Below are positions 48,718 to 60,633 of a stretch of 64,000 nucleotides of DNA, in pieces (positions within the stretch are counted from its first letter, which is position 1; the number at the start of each line of letters is the position of its first letter). Source of the DNA: Lobosporangium transversale (Eukaryota; Mortierellomycota; Mortierellomycetes; Mortierellales; Mortierellaceae); NCBI RefSeq assembly GCF_002105155.1, contig NW_019029017.1, positions 310,001 through 374,000 on the forward strand, written 5' to 3'. The position numbers were made by a program, and so were the translations under genes. Under the pieces are notes generated by a model. That model was not told the DNA's origin and searched no databases. It saw only the letters and a program-made list of their open reading frames with translations.

Positions 48718-51700
48718 GAATGAAATACTTACATGATCCGCTCCTTGGATGCACGAATAAGGCCAGTGCCATTAGCAAGTGCAGCCATCCACTTTGGTTC
48801 TATGACCGTCAAACCCTTGAGGTAAGTCTTGGAAGGCTTGCCCTCGATCTCTACTGCCTTAACCGTTCTCTGTAGATCCTGATATACGACCATAGGAGGT
48901 GCCTTTTCCATATTGAGGCCGAACAGAGCCGAGCTCGGATGGATGTATACGCTCTCTTTGGACCACATTGTCACATAAGGTACTGCCTTGGCCTTTTTGG
49001 AATAGTGCTCTTCTACTGTGCCAACCAAATCTTTACGAACAGCGACCTGATCTAAAAATGCACATGCTACAATCTGACGTATAGCAGTCAGTTGTCTGGA
49101 CGTGGGTTTCTCCATGTAAGGATCAAAGACTAGCGAAGATACTGTAGGACTATTGGCAAAGCTATCTTGAACCAAGCGTGTAAGTTGCCCACGAAGTTGA
49201 TGGATTTCCTGCATTGCTTTGTATCGGACAAAATTTTCTACGCAAAACTTCTCCTTGTCTGTCTCGCGTTCATACGCACCCACGACATTAAGAATTTTAG
49301 CCATATCGTTCAGGGGATCTAGAGCCTCATGGATTGCTTGGGACTTGTAGAACTTTTGCCGAGTTCGCTTATTCTGTTCCTTGCGAAGAATCTTTTCGTT
49401 TTTAATACATTGTAATTCCATCTCATCCAGTTCATCCAGCTGAGGACCACTCCATTTGCTGGTAGAGGACTCATCATCGCTTTCGTCATCCGAATCACCT
49501 GGTCTAGAGATATCTAATTGGAATTCTTTTACGAAGATATCACCGACTGAAAGCGCAGCGACAATAGCAATTACATATGGGAAGCAATTCTCCTGATGCG
49601 CAAGCGTCAACCTGAAAAAAAAAAAAAAAAAAAAAAAAAGTCAATTCGTATTCATTGGTCAATAGTTGTAAGTCAACATCAGAATGCATTCAAGTGCTAT
49701 CAGCACATTACATTTTGGCGAGACGAGGAACTAGAGGAAAGATTGACATTGTCTTGCCAAGCTCAGTGATACTCTTTTTGTTAGTATTTTCAAGAGCATT
49801 CAGATAAATCAGGCGTTGTTCCGACTGTCGAAGGTCCTCGCGATTTGGCGGCGTAGGGAAGGGGAAGTTGACGACATTGTCAATGTGCATACTTTTCATT
49901 TGCAGTACAACACCATCGATGGGCATCTTCTGAATTTCTGCCTCAGACGCGGTGGGGAACTCGTTTTCATACACGGCAGAGCTATATAATCTATAGCAAT
50001 GACCGTGGCCAGTACGACCTGCACGACCTGCACGCTGAGTGGCACTGGCTTTGGATGTCCATCCAACCTGGAACGTCTGGATACCTGTCTCCTTATCATA
50101 GTGGCGTTCTTTGGATTTACCGCTGTCGACTACGTACTTGATACCCGGAATGGTGATCGATGTTTCTGCCACATTAGTGGCAATAACGCACATTCTTGAG
50201 CCAGGTGGAGGAGGTTGAAAGACTTTCATCTGCTCTTCTGTTTTGAGCAACGAATAAAGTGGGAGGACGTATAATGGTGCAGTTCCAGCATCAGGAGTCT
50301 CTTCCAAAACCTCATCTCCTTCAAGCAACTCCTCTTCTGAATCAGAAGCATCCAAGTCAAATGTTTCATCATCCTCTTCTATGCCTTCAATCTCGGGGAT
50401 AGTCTCAGCTTCTCCTAGTGCTATGTCCTCCAGCTCTACGTCTTCGTTGCGAGGATCCAATGCCTGATTGGCTGGAGCGTCGTCTTTTGAATCTTCCTCC
50501 CTCTTATCACTGGTATCTGTTTTGACCTTCTTGCTTCTTCTCATACGGTCAAGCTTGGTCTCGAACTTTGGCGCCTTATTGTCGAAAGGAAACTTCTTTC
50601 GTAACTTTTTGACGAGTGTCATGATTTCAGCCTGACCAGATAAGAACACCAAGATTCCACCATCGGGCAGACGAGTATGAATTTTGGTGATTTTCTTGTA
50701 CGCCTCTGTGACATAGTCTATCTCCGGTGTTCTCTTATTGAAATGCATAGTAACGCCATAAGTTTTCTTGACATCCACGCTGACAACAGGAACAAGGTCC
50801 TTGATCTCTTCTTTCATCTCATTCGAGTCCTTATCATCATCTCCATCGGTAGCTCTCTTGGCTTTGTTAGGGCTACCAAAAAGTCTTTCATTCTTTGTGA
50901 ACTCTTCAATGACAAGGGTAGCAGACATGATGATCAACTTTAGTGGTTTGGTTGTCTCACGACATTTCTTGCTCTCCTCACGACGAAGGCGCACAATACG
51001 GCTGAGAGCACCTATCAAAATATCAGTATTCAAGCTGCGCTCATGGGCTTCATCAATAATGATAGCAGAGTACCTGCGTAGCAGGAAATCTGAATTGAGC
51101 TCCCGTAGTAGCACACCATCTGTCATGAACTTCATCACAGTATCAGGCGATGTCGTGGCATCGTAGCGGATTTGATGTGAAACCTTTGATGCTGGCAAGT
51201 TCAGCTCTCTAGCGACACGAGCGGCCATTGATACTGCTGCAACACGACGAGGCTGAGTGATGCCAATCATGCCAGGGTTGGGACTGTCGGGATTACCGTA
51301 TCCTGCCTCATACAAGAATTGGGGTACCTGAGTTGTTTTTCCTGAACCTGTTTCTCCCTTGATGATGATGATGTCATTATAAATGATTTTTTCCATGATA
51401 TGTTGCTCCTCTGTGCAAACAGGAAGAGTTAAGCGCATCTCCTGAATTTCTTGATCCCTGTCTACATGGACATGGAAAGCCTGAAGCATAATAAACATCT
51501 ATTTCAGCATGGTCTCTCCTTCACCTTGAGCAAATGGCGACATTATTATACTACGGGTGATGTGCTTACCTCGCCGATATCGCCTTCTTCAAGCTTGTCT
51601 ACTATTTCGACTCTATTGCCCAAAAGGTCTCTCTGTGGCTCAATGCGGCTTGAAACGTACTCTCCTGTTCTCACAGGAAGGCTATCAATATTGGATATGG

Positions 51701-53085
51701 GCTTTTCCTCTTCTCCATCCTCCGCTGTTGCCAACCCTCCTAGGTCTGTCATCCAGCCACGCCGCTTCTTCCTGGCTGGCTCGCCTGATTGATCGCCTTC
51801 TTGATTACTGCCATTATGTTTGCCGTTTGCCTTCTCACTTTCATCGTTTGATGAACTATCGTATTCAGAATTGGAACTATCGAACGAGCTTTCACGCTCT
51901 TTTTGTTTGGTCGCCTCTTTTTGTGCACGGATCATAGCAAGCCGAGACTATGAACCAAAATAAATAAAATAAATCAGATCTTCCTGCACTATGGAGTCGT
52001 CCTTACATAGAAATCTCTGGTTCGTGCAAATATTCTTCATCTTACCGGTTTCTTTCCCGGTGCGGACTTTCTAACGAGGACTGAGGATCCAACTTTCAAA
52101 GCGCTTCCTGTAACAACTGATGTAGGTGTTGACCTGGCTACTGTTTTTGATATTTCTGAAGCTGATGTCACAGATATAGATGGTTTTGCATTTTCCATTT
52201 CCAAGTCACTGTCATTCGCTTTTGAGCCTCCACCGCCATCATCGTCACTATCATCATATTCATCATCTTCCAGGTCATTATAGTCATACTTCTTGTCCAC
52301 AAAAAGTCGGACGGTTGGATCTGATCGCTGTAATCCTTGGCGTTCTTCATGAAGTGCTCTCCTGAGTTTTTCCTTAGTCGTCTCCTTATGTTGTCCAAGT
52401 GTACGACTTGACTTCAAGAGATCAGAAGACCATGCCTGTTCCTCCAGCTTTTTGAATAAATCGCCCCGTGCCTCTTTCTTCAATTTTTTCTCCTATAAAG
52501 GTCAATAGCCATAAAAAATATTAAAAAAATGCATTGTAAAAAGTTTGCTACTAAACCCAAAGTCCATGTGCTCACAAGTAGGATCTGGTCCATTGGTTAT
52601 TATAAATGTATTTGCTTACAATGTATTTTTCCAATCGCTTTTTTTTCTTGCTGCTCATTTGGGGCTTGGATGCCTATGGAAGAAGGATAATGTTAAAAAA
52701 TAAAGTAGACGAGCATTGCTTCCAGTTGATTAATGACACAGATCAAGCAAAAAGAAGTAGTAGTCGATCATGTTTCGTAGCTTTAAGTACACACCTCTTC
52801 ATTATACTTGATTGCTTCTGTGTCCACTTTTCCGGTAACCAAAATTTCAGCATTGGTATCAACTCTGTTCGATGGAGAGACATTGTAAGCATTTGGAGAG
52901 CGGCTCAACTATTCCTGTACAAAGATCAATAGAGCAAAAGAAAAAAAAAAAAAGTTCTCTTACGGCTGAATAACGGTTGGTTTAGTTGCTTTTCGTCCAC
53001 CATCTCTGGCATTGGGATGTGGCTTCGATGTTCTATTGCTTGAAGCTCTCGCTCTTTCATTATAGCGAGGCCTGTTCTTCCCCAT
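48439..53085 (-). CDS. DHR1: DEAH-box RNA helicase Dhr1/DHX37
   Basis: This nucleolar helicase releases U3 snoRNA from pre-40S particles. Exons 53085-52964, 52903-52795, 52673-52620, 52492-52046, 51947-51570, 51480-49712, 49611-48733 and 48613-48439 give 1310 residues. The N-terminal 370 are charged and disordered, with Lys clusters (KKKKRLEKYI). Helicase motifs follow: I GETGSGKTTQ at about 411-420, Ia TQPRRVAA, II DEAH, III SAT, V ATNVAETSITIPG, VI QRAGRAGRTGHG. An acidic insert of about 100 residues (rich in D and E) sits between the RecA domains, as is usual for this subfamily. The C-terminal half has the WH-ratchet-OB part (YVTMWSKESVYIHPSSALF) and ends YWPLPPIEIWQRR. Confidence 0.95.
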
Positions 53086-53765
53086 GACGCACTATTGTAT
53101 CTTGGAGTGGAGAGAAGGGGGATAGAAAGTATGTTGTTCTTGATACAGAGAAGTATCGTATTGCTTCAAGTTTTGTCTTTGAATGCAACTTGAATGGTAA
53201 GAATAAGAATGTAATGGATGAACAGCAACTTGGGGCTATTTTTTATTATTGTTATTGCTGTGACTGGCTCCAGAACCTTCACTGGCTCACTTCATGAACC
53301 ATAAATCTAAATAACAATATTATAAAAGCACCTACGCTTTTTCGAGACATGTGTTTCTGCTATATCCCAGGTGATTGCATATACTGCAATGTCGTTGCGC
53401 GGAAGACTGACAAGGCAATTATATGCTGAATACCAATGATAATAATGTAAGGTTAAAAATACAACACGCAGCAGGTTAAAGGAATAGTAATTTGTAAACT
53501 AAGGTTAGTATACCTTCGCCTTTGCTCTGGTCTTTCACTTTCACCGAGGTCGTCGGGACTGACGCTTCGTCTGCAGGCCACCGCAGGCTCGATTCGATTT
53601 GTACGGGGTCACTAACAACGTATCAGCGAGGATGGCGCAATGGGAATATTGGATATGAAACTCACCCTTCATTGCTTAGACGTGTACTTCAGTTGTGTCC
53701 TGAGTGGCCGTAAATACTACACGCTCTCATTTTAGGAACACTACTATCGGTAACAACGATAGAGT
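53086..53765. promoter_or_regulatory. Upstream flank of DHR1
   Basis: 680 bp upstream of the DHR1 start. A short frame at 53522-53713 (+) has no family. No specific element recognised. Confidence 0.4.
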
Positions 53766-53786
53766 TAAAAAATAATCAAATAAAAT

Positions 53787-53821
<35 letters not shown>

Positions 53822-53873
53822 AATAAAAATAAAAAATAAAAAATAAAAATAAAAATAAAAATAAAAATAAAAA
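53766..53873. repeat. AAAAT/AAATA microsatellite
   Basis: About 108 bp of irregular AAAAT, AAAAAT and AAAT units on the plus strand. A second short AAAT array lies at 53993-54012. It is purely A and T, with T only as single letters. Confidence 0.95.
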
Positions 53874-54616
53874 GATTATAAAGTAACATATCTTTGCCTC
53901 TGTTCAGGAATAACATTCTGTGCAACACTACTGAAAGTGCGGTGAAGACGGTAGCCCAAGGTCGGCAAACACCAACCACTACAGCGCCAAAATATAAATA
54001 AATAAATAAATAAGGTGTTAAGGAAACTGCTGAAAACGAAAGGTATTCTAGTAAATGATCGTGAGAGGCTACAGAACTTAAATAGAGGCCTCATAATGGA
54101 GCATTGATCTCTTGTTACTTTCTTACGTCGTCTTCAATGTTCATATCATGTTGCAGTTTAAATTTTGCATGGCTTATTTTTATTGGTCTTGGGCGAAATC
54201 ATTTCCTTCGGGCAACTATTTAAACAAACACACGGCCTATGAAAAGCAATTATAGGGTTATCGCCATTCAAGTCTTTAGATGGATAGAGAAGAAGAAGTT
54301 TTTAATAGTCAAATCCTACCTCTTCAGCCTCTTGGGGCAATATGTGTGTACAGGATCTATTTTGGCTATAGCGTAATATAAATGATCTTTACCCCTCTTT
54401 TGCGAAAGAGGCTTTGGTTCAAGGTAGACTGGTGGGGGAGTTAGAGTGGCGAGCTCAGCAGCAGCTTAATGATATAAGCTTGGCGTAACCGAGGAAACCA
54501 ATGTCTCCTGTATCGGAGAAAACTCCAGCCTATAATCTTCTTGAGTAGGACAAACACAACTGTGTTGAGAAGAGCAACTTGTGTTCATGCAAACCACGCA
54601 GCCAAGCTCGACTGCA

Positions 54617-55018
54617 AGCTCAGCTCCTGTTTTGCCTCTTCTTTACGTCTTCTGTTTTTCTTTTCCATTCTCTCTCCTGTTCAAGGGAATTAAGTAGGGC
54701 GCGCTCGTCAACGAAGCTGTAGATCCTGTCATTAAGTTTCTCTTCATCCTCCGCATCCTTCGCTTGCTGCTCTGCTAGCTCCTCTACAGGCTGTGCTTGG
54801 ATGGCGCGTGGCACAGCCCGCCGGAATCTTAGTGCTCAGATGATGCGTCGTACACTCGATGTGGAGCCATTCGACGGTAGAATGGTTTTCTAGTGGTTCG
54901 AGCTGCCATAAATTGAGCGAGAGCGCTTGACAGGTAACTGACTTGTGGAAGTTGCAGCAGACGCCGAACGTGTGGAGCATGTGGCAGCAGTCGAAGACGA
55001 ACGTGTGAAACGTGCGGC
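54617..55018 (-). pseudogene. Decayed coding remnant, unknown family
   Basis: One minus-strand frame reads through a Ser/Thr/Ala-rich piece (PVKRSRSIYGSSN), then GSTSSVRRII, then PRAIQAQPVEELAEQQAKD and a Glu/Lys-rich helix EQEREWKRKTEDVKKRQNRS. In-frame stops occur between these three pieces. The composition is protein-like and suggests a nuclear or coiled-coil protein, or a transposon-encoded one. The plus strand over 54950-55030 also reads as a charged helix (DERVKRAADKI), so the strand is not certain. No family recognised. Confidence 0.3.
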
Positions 55019-55474
55019 AGACAAAATAATTGTTTTTTAAAGTTGAACAGATAAAATAAACGAAAGCAATGAAAACAAATGTCCTGAAGAATATGGAAGC
55101 AAGGATTTAAAGAGAGAGGAATATTAAGAATTAGAACAGTAAAACAAAGAGAACGGGTTCACGTTTTAAATCTCCAGTTCATCGTAGACGTTAAAGGGTC
55201 ATGTCACATGGTAAAAATAAATAAATAAAATTAAGTGGGTCTATATCATTGACTATCCGCACTCCTGCCACTCACAAATGAGTGAATCCTCAAGCTGCTA
55301 CTTATTAATGTAGTTTTTTTTTTTTTTTTTTTTTTTTTTTATGGTATCAATGAAGCCGCAGCTTGAAACAGCCACCTAATTTCGCAACCACTTAGTTTTT
55401 CGTCTTTTAAATAGAGATATAGAAAATATATTTATACTTTTCTGTAGATGCAAAATGTTATTTTTTTTTACTCT
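55019..55474. other. Spacer with poly(T), no gene
   Basis: Holds T27 at 55314-55340 and AT-rich sequence downstream of the 3-hydroxyisobutyrate dehydrogenase stop. Nothing else recognised. Confidence 0.5.
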
Positions 55475-56916
55475 TCACTTGCCGTTCTCTGATAACCACT
55501 TGTATGCAGCACTAAAATCGAGATTCTCGTATTCCTTATTGGCAGCCATCTGGTTATAGAGCTGCTGAGCAAGGGCACCGAGAAGTACTGTCGACTTTGT
55601 CTCGACTGCAGCATTGACTGCCAGACGCAGATCCTTAGCCATCAGGGGCATACCAAATCCACCTGTGTAGCCCCTTGAGGCCGCAGAGTTCTCCTGAACA
55701 CCGGGACAGGGATTATAGACCTCACTGCTCCAGCAGCGACCGCTTGAGGTATTGAGGATCCCTGCCAATAGCTTGGGGTCCATTCCCATGCGTACACCCA
55801 AGTTCATGGTTTCTGAGGTGGCAATCATGGAAATGCCCAATAGCATGTTATTACAGATCTTGGCAACTTGACCGTTGCCATTTGTGCCACAGTAGACAAT
55901 ATTCTTTCCCATCTTTGCAAGATAAGGTTTAGCAATATCAAAGTCAGCATCTGTCCGAGATCCTACCATGAAGGTGAGTGTTCCAGCTTGAGCACCTCCC
56001 GTTCCTTTCATTAATGCCATTTATCGATAAGTTAGGAAGGTAATAATAATAATAATAATAATAATAAAAACATTGTTTAGATTGTTGAAAGTTTAGAATC
56101 TCGATCAATTGGCGAAAAAAAAAAAAAAAAAAAAAAAAATGCAGTACCACCAGAAACAGGTGCATCAATAGCTTTTGCACCCTTTTCGTGCAAATCCTTG
56201 GCAACACGGACGGCCATGGACTGGTCAATAGTAGAGGCATCCATGACCAAGTGTTTGTCTGTCAGACCATCCAAAAGACCAGTCTTTCCAAAGTACACAC
56301 TTTCGACATGTTGCGAAGCAGGCAGCATGGTGACAATGACAGTCGCTTGTTGCGCAACTTCCAAAGGACTCTTTGCGACTTTAACCTTATCCTTATTATT
56401 AGGATCCGTGTTATGGTCTTTGACAAAAGTGGAAGTTGTCTTTTGGTTGATATCGTAAACAATAAAATCAGCCTCATGCTTGAAACCGTTGAAAAGATTG
56501 GTCGCCATGGGCAGACCCATGTTGCCTAGACCAACAAACCCGATTCTCTTGACCTTGGACTGTTTAAATGTCAGATTAAAAATTAATTTTAATTTTGCTT
56601 GGCCTCTAACCGTGGGTAAAAAAAATTGAAGGCTGATTTGCATTATTTGCTTTGAGAGAAGGAAACAAAGGACTTACATCTAGTCAAACATAATAAATGG
56701 AATTGAGCAAACCCACGGATAACAGTAAGTATTCAAGATCAAAGCATTAGAAACTGAAGTATTTAATGATGTAGTTTAGGAGTTAGAGTTGTTTTCTAAA
56801 CAGGGGAAGACAAACATACCAGTGGACTTGAAGCGAAGACCCGAAATAGGCGTTGTAAGCGAAGTTGACAGACGGGCGCTGGCACGCGTCGAGCGGGCAA
56901 GGAATGAGGTGATCAT
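55475..56916 (-). CDS. 3-hydroxyisobutyrate dehydrogenase, mitochondrial
   Basis: This NAD enzyme of valine breakdown oxidises 3-hydroxyisobutyrate to methylmalonate semialdehyde. Exons are 56916-56820, a 2-nt exon AT at 56679-56678 (proposed), 56559-56148 and 56004-55475, giving 346 residues. A mitochondrial presequence (MITSFLARSTRASARLSTSL) precedes the NAD fold with IGFVGLGNMGLPMATNL, MLPASQHVESVYFG, DASTIDQ and the substrate motif DAPVSGG. The C-terminal domain has GNGQVAKICNNMLLGISMI (catalytic Lys in GQVAK-x-x-NN) and MAKDLRLA. Exon 1 ends in phase 1 and the main exon starts in phase 0, so 2 nt are needed; ctag|AT|gtaagt supplies them. If that exon is wrong, the presequence junction changes but not the enzyme core. 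Confidence 0.92.
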
Positions 56917-56957
56917 GGTAGACAGAGAGGGTAAAGAAGAGATGATGCAGTTGAGAC

Positions 56958-57055
56958 GGGGGGGGGGGGGGGGGGGAATGAAATGAATGAGAATAAGAAC
57001 GAGAATAAGAATGAGAATGGAAGAAAGAAGAAAGAAGAAAGAAGAAAGAGACATG
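56958..57055. repeat. Poly(G)19 and GAA/GAAT purine tract
   Basis: Nineteen G at 56958-56976 are followed by about 80 bp of purine-rich GAAT and GAAA units. This lies just upstream of the 3-hydroxyisobutyrate dehydrogenase start; on its transcript it would be a C19 and pyrimidine-rich leader. It is the only long G/C homopolymer in the window. Confidence 0.95.
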
Positions 57056-57558
57056 AAAAGAATCGATAATTGGATAGGATTAAGTTACTCCTGAACTACC
57101 CGTTTTTTCAATAATTTTATAAAATTTTACCATGAATAACTACTACACAAGTTGCGGGTATTGGCTCTTTTTCAATGAACTTGTTGGAGGTTACTCCGTC
57201 AGGTTGGACCAAACCGTCAAGCTGTCAAGGATCATGATTCATCGAGAGTTTGTTTCCTTCCACCTACTTGGGGGGATCAATGAAATCGTGGATGTTCAAT
57301 ATACTTGTTATGATCCACAGTCCTGGGCAACTTGACACCACGATGTAATTTATGGAACCCCAAAAATTGTGTGAATGTGGAGAGCGTGAGAAGAATTTGG
57401 GACTGTACGAAATTGTTTGACCAGCTCAAATGTTACGAGTCAAACAGATTTTTTCCGTCAATTTTCCTCGACATCGCTCATTATTATTATTTTTTTTGTT
57501 TTTGTTTCCTCATTCCATTCCCTCCATTCTTTTCATACACAACATAGTCCTTATACCA

Positions 57559-59042
57559 ATGATGACTCTGGCTAATCAACTTCGCGTTCTCACAGGTAAG
57601 ATTAAACGAGTCCATCTGTGTAGTGTTTATGAGCGGAGTGTGAGCACGATTGTGTGTCCTTTCTTGACTTTTAATTGACATGGCAGGATATACCTGTCTT
57701 TATGAGCCTTAAAGAGACATTGAGAAGTCAGAGCTATACCATCATCTCGTCCTTTGTAAATGATTTCTCTCACATGAAACTATTGCAACTACCCTATATA
57801 TATCTTCAGTTGACCATAAACTAACTTTCTATTTTCTTCGTTTATATGACAGTTGGCACAGGTGCTATCGGCGCATTTTATAGCTGGCGTCTCCAGCAAT
57901 CAGGCGGCTGTGTCGTTACTACCGTCTGTAGATCTAATTACGAGGTTATTAAGGTAAAAGGGATCAAGATTCAAACCGCTGCTTGGGACGAAGGCCCTCA
58001 TATCTTCAGACCCGACCATGGTAAAAAAAAATTGTTTTATGAGTCAAGAGGATCATTCCAATCCGACATGAATATTCCATAAACGGTATAGAATATTTTC
58101 ATTAATTTATTTTTCGTTTCACGAAAAAACAAAAAAAAAAAAAAAAAAAAAAAAGTGGTCAATACTGTGCCTTGTGAGACGTTTGACTTTATCATGGTAT
58201 GTATGAAGGCTTTGCCTCAAGTGTACAACATTGCCGACATCATCGCCCCTGCTGTCAATGCGTCTCCCAACGCTGCCATTGTCCTGATTCAGAATGGCAT
58301 TGGAATTGAAGACCCAATCAAAGCACGGTTCCCTCGTAACCCTATTTTATCGACTATTGCCTACATTGGAGTCACACAAAATGAAGCTGGTGTTGTTTTT
58401 CACTCGGGACACCTTCGGGATTTGATCATTGGCCTGTTCGAGCCTGTCAAAGGTGTTGATGCCAAAAGCGTTCTCCAGATCTTTGGTCAGCTCTGTGAAA
58501 AGGCAGATATTGGTACAACTATCACGGACGAGATTCAATCCTACCGTTGGCGAAAGCTCGTCTGGTGAGTTAGCCATTCTCTACCTTCTGTTATAGATGA
58601 GGAAGTGATTTTTTTTATAAAAAAAAAAAAAAAGCTCACAATCAGAAATTATGTCTTTCTTAATAGGAGCGTCTCTATGAATCTTATTTCCATCCTCTCG
58701 GAACTCAGGACTGTATCCAACGTCCTTGCAAGTGAGAAGTACAAACAGTTATTAGTGACAGTCATGGAAGAAGTCGTCGCTTTAGGCTCGGCCTTGGGTT
58801 ATGACGTACCTCCTACGTTGGTAGGCCAGAGCATAGCTACAAGTGAAAGTTTGTTTGAAGGATATAAGGCCAGTTTGGTAGTGGATTTTGAGGAAGGACG
58901 GCCAATGGAAACCGAAGTCATCTTTTCGAACCCAATCAAGATAGCAGAGAAACATCAACTTACACATCTAATCCCAACTTGGTACCGAATGCATAAGGAG
59001 CTTTTCGAATACTTGGCAAAGCATCAAGCTGAAAGGAAATAA
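57559..59042 (+). CDS. PAN5: 2-dehydropantoate 2-reductase (ketopantoate reductase)
   Basis: Reduces ketopantoate to pantoate with NADPH in pantothenate and CoA synthesis. Exons 57559-57595, 57853-58020, 58156-58564 and 58667-59042 give 329 residues. The N-terminal strand and nucleotide loop VGTGAIGAFY is completed by splicing exons 1 and 2. FDFIMVCMKALPQ and the catalytic-Lys region follow, then LIQNGIGIED and the C-terminal helical domain (YRWRKLVWSVSMNLISIL, TEVIFSNPIKIAEK). The third exon's acceptor is an AG placed directly after A24. Paralogues of this family exist in fungi with unknown substrates, so the exact substrate is inferred. Confidence 0.9.
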
Positions 59043-59061
59043 GCATGGATACAAGCAAACA

Positions 59062-59092
<31 letters not shown>

Positions 59093-60633
59093 GAAGTAAA
59101 TAGCTACTGTTCTAATACATGTAGATATAAAGGTTTTTTGATTCATTCAAAGGCAAAGCGCATTCATATTCGGTCCATTCATTGGTGGCTGTTTTTTATC
59201 CGCAACAAGGAAGCTAATTGGCTGCTTGTCCATTTGAGTTGTTCAAAAAAATAATCAAGGTGCGACTGCATGAACCAGTCAAGGCTACATGACATTGGCT
59301 ACCATTTCAAGCATGTTCACGTTGATTTTTTTTTTTTTTACAAAAAAATAAACGAGTCTATCAGCATTTGAGCTCATGCCAATGTCTTTCTGTCTTTGAG
59401 CACCATTGAGCAGCAATGAAGAGACATTTATTTGTATTCGAACTTTTGTACTTTTTGTATCTGCGCATGCTTGCTGTTTGTTTGTTTTTGTCATTGGAGA
59501 ATAAATTTTATTGGACATGTCCTCCCATGTCCATGAATATATTCTTTTTACATAATTCAATATCCATCTCCCATGTGCATCAAAACTATTAATCAATTAA
59601 TCTCTTTTTTGCTCTCTCTCTGTATTTTTTTTTTTTTAACCCCTCTTTTTTCATTTTCTTGTACTTATCCATCAGTCTCATTCTAATTCTCACTCTCACT
59701 CTCTCATTGCTAGTGCCATTGTCATTCTCATTCTCATTTTCTCATTCACATTTACATTCGCAATATCGTACCCTTCTTGATACCCCATCCTTCCTAGTCT
59801 TGACTGCTTTACACATCTCTCTGCAACTCTGTAAGTTTTTTTATTTCCTTCACCCCATTTGCTCTACCTCTTCTTCTTCCTCTTCCTCTTCCTCTCTCCG
59901 CCTTCGCCCTCCCCTTGATTCACGCAGACCTGAGATCGTTCTAATTTCTTCCCCAAGTATCATCACATTACATCAACACCACTCAGCAACGCACTCAGAG
60001 ATACACAAAGTACAAACCATCTTGCACCTTATCACCTCACATCTCGTCCCACTCAATTTACCTTTTTCTCTCTCTCCTGACTCTCATTTCTTGGCTGTTT
60101 GCTTCGCCTGTCTACACATCTTTCATCATACCACATTCCATTCGTTATTTAACACTCTACACGTCCATTTGTTTGCCTTTCACCAGAATTTCAAAAGACG
60201 ACACCATAACAATCCTCTCCATTCACCCCTCGGCTGCCACTCACATCTCCATTTTCTTCTGCTGACCGTCTCATGCATATTCGCCTTCAACGTTGATTTC
60301 AACTCTCCCTTCTTCTGTGTCATCATTATTATCAACAGGTTTTTTTTTTTTTTTTTTTTTCCTCCAACTCGTCTCCGTTTCACTTCTATCCTGCTATCCT
60401 GCAAAACAGAACACAGCCCCACCATTTTTTTTTTCTTTTTGAAAAAGGCAATTCAGTCATTTTGGCCTCAAAGTGCAACATTCGATTTGAAAGGCATTAA
60501 AAATACTAATGCTTTTTATATATATATTATTTTATTTTATTTTTTTTATAGTAGATCCCTGAACTGTTATTTTGAATAACAAAGTCAGAGGTTTTTCTCC
60601 TATTAAACTCAACTCTACCGTGGCGCCTGAAGC
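59043..60633. other. Spacer with long pyrimidine-rich leader
   Basis: About 1.6 kb between ketopantoate reductase and kinesin, both on plus. A28 lies at 59065-59092. From about 59590 to 60540 the plus strand is strongly C/T-rich, mainly short CT, CTTC and CATT units, with T21 at 60340-60360. The long open frame there is composition-driven (Leu, Ser, His, Phe) and has no family. It is likely the promoter or 5' leader of the kinesin gene. Confidence 0.55.

Noticed and set aside
53522-53713. 63-residue plus-strand frame upstream of DHR1
   Set aside because: No domain, and located in the promoter side of DHR1; most likely chance.
59659-60579. 306-residue plus-strand open frame upstream of the kinesin
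   Set aside because: Its Leu/Ser/His/Phe-rich content follows from C/T-rich DNA; it has no domain and lies where a leader is expected.
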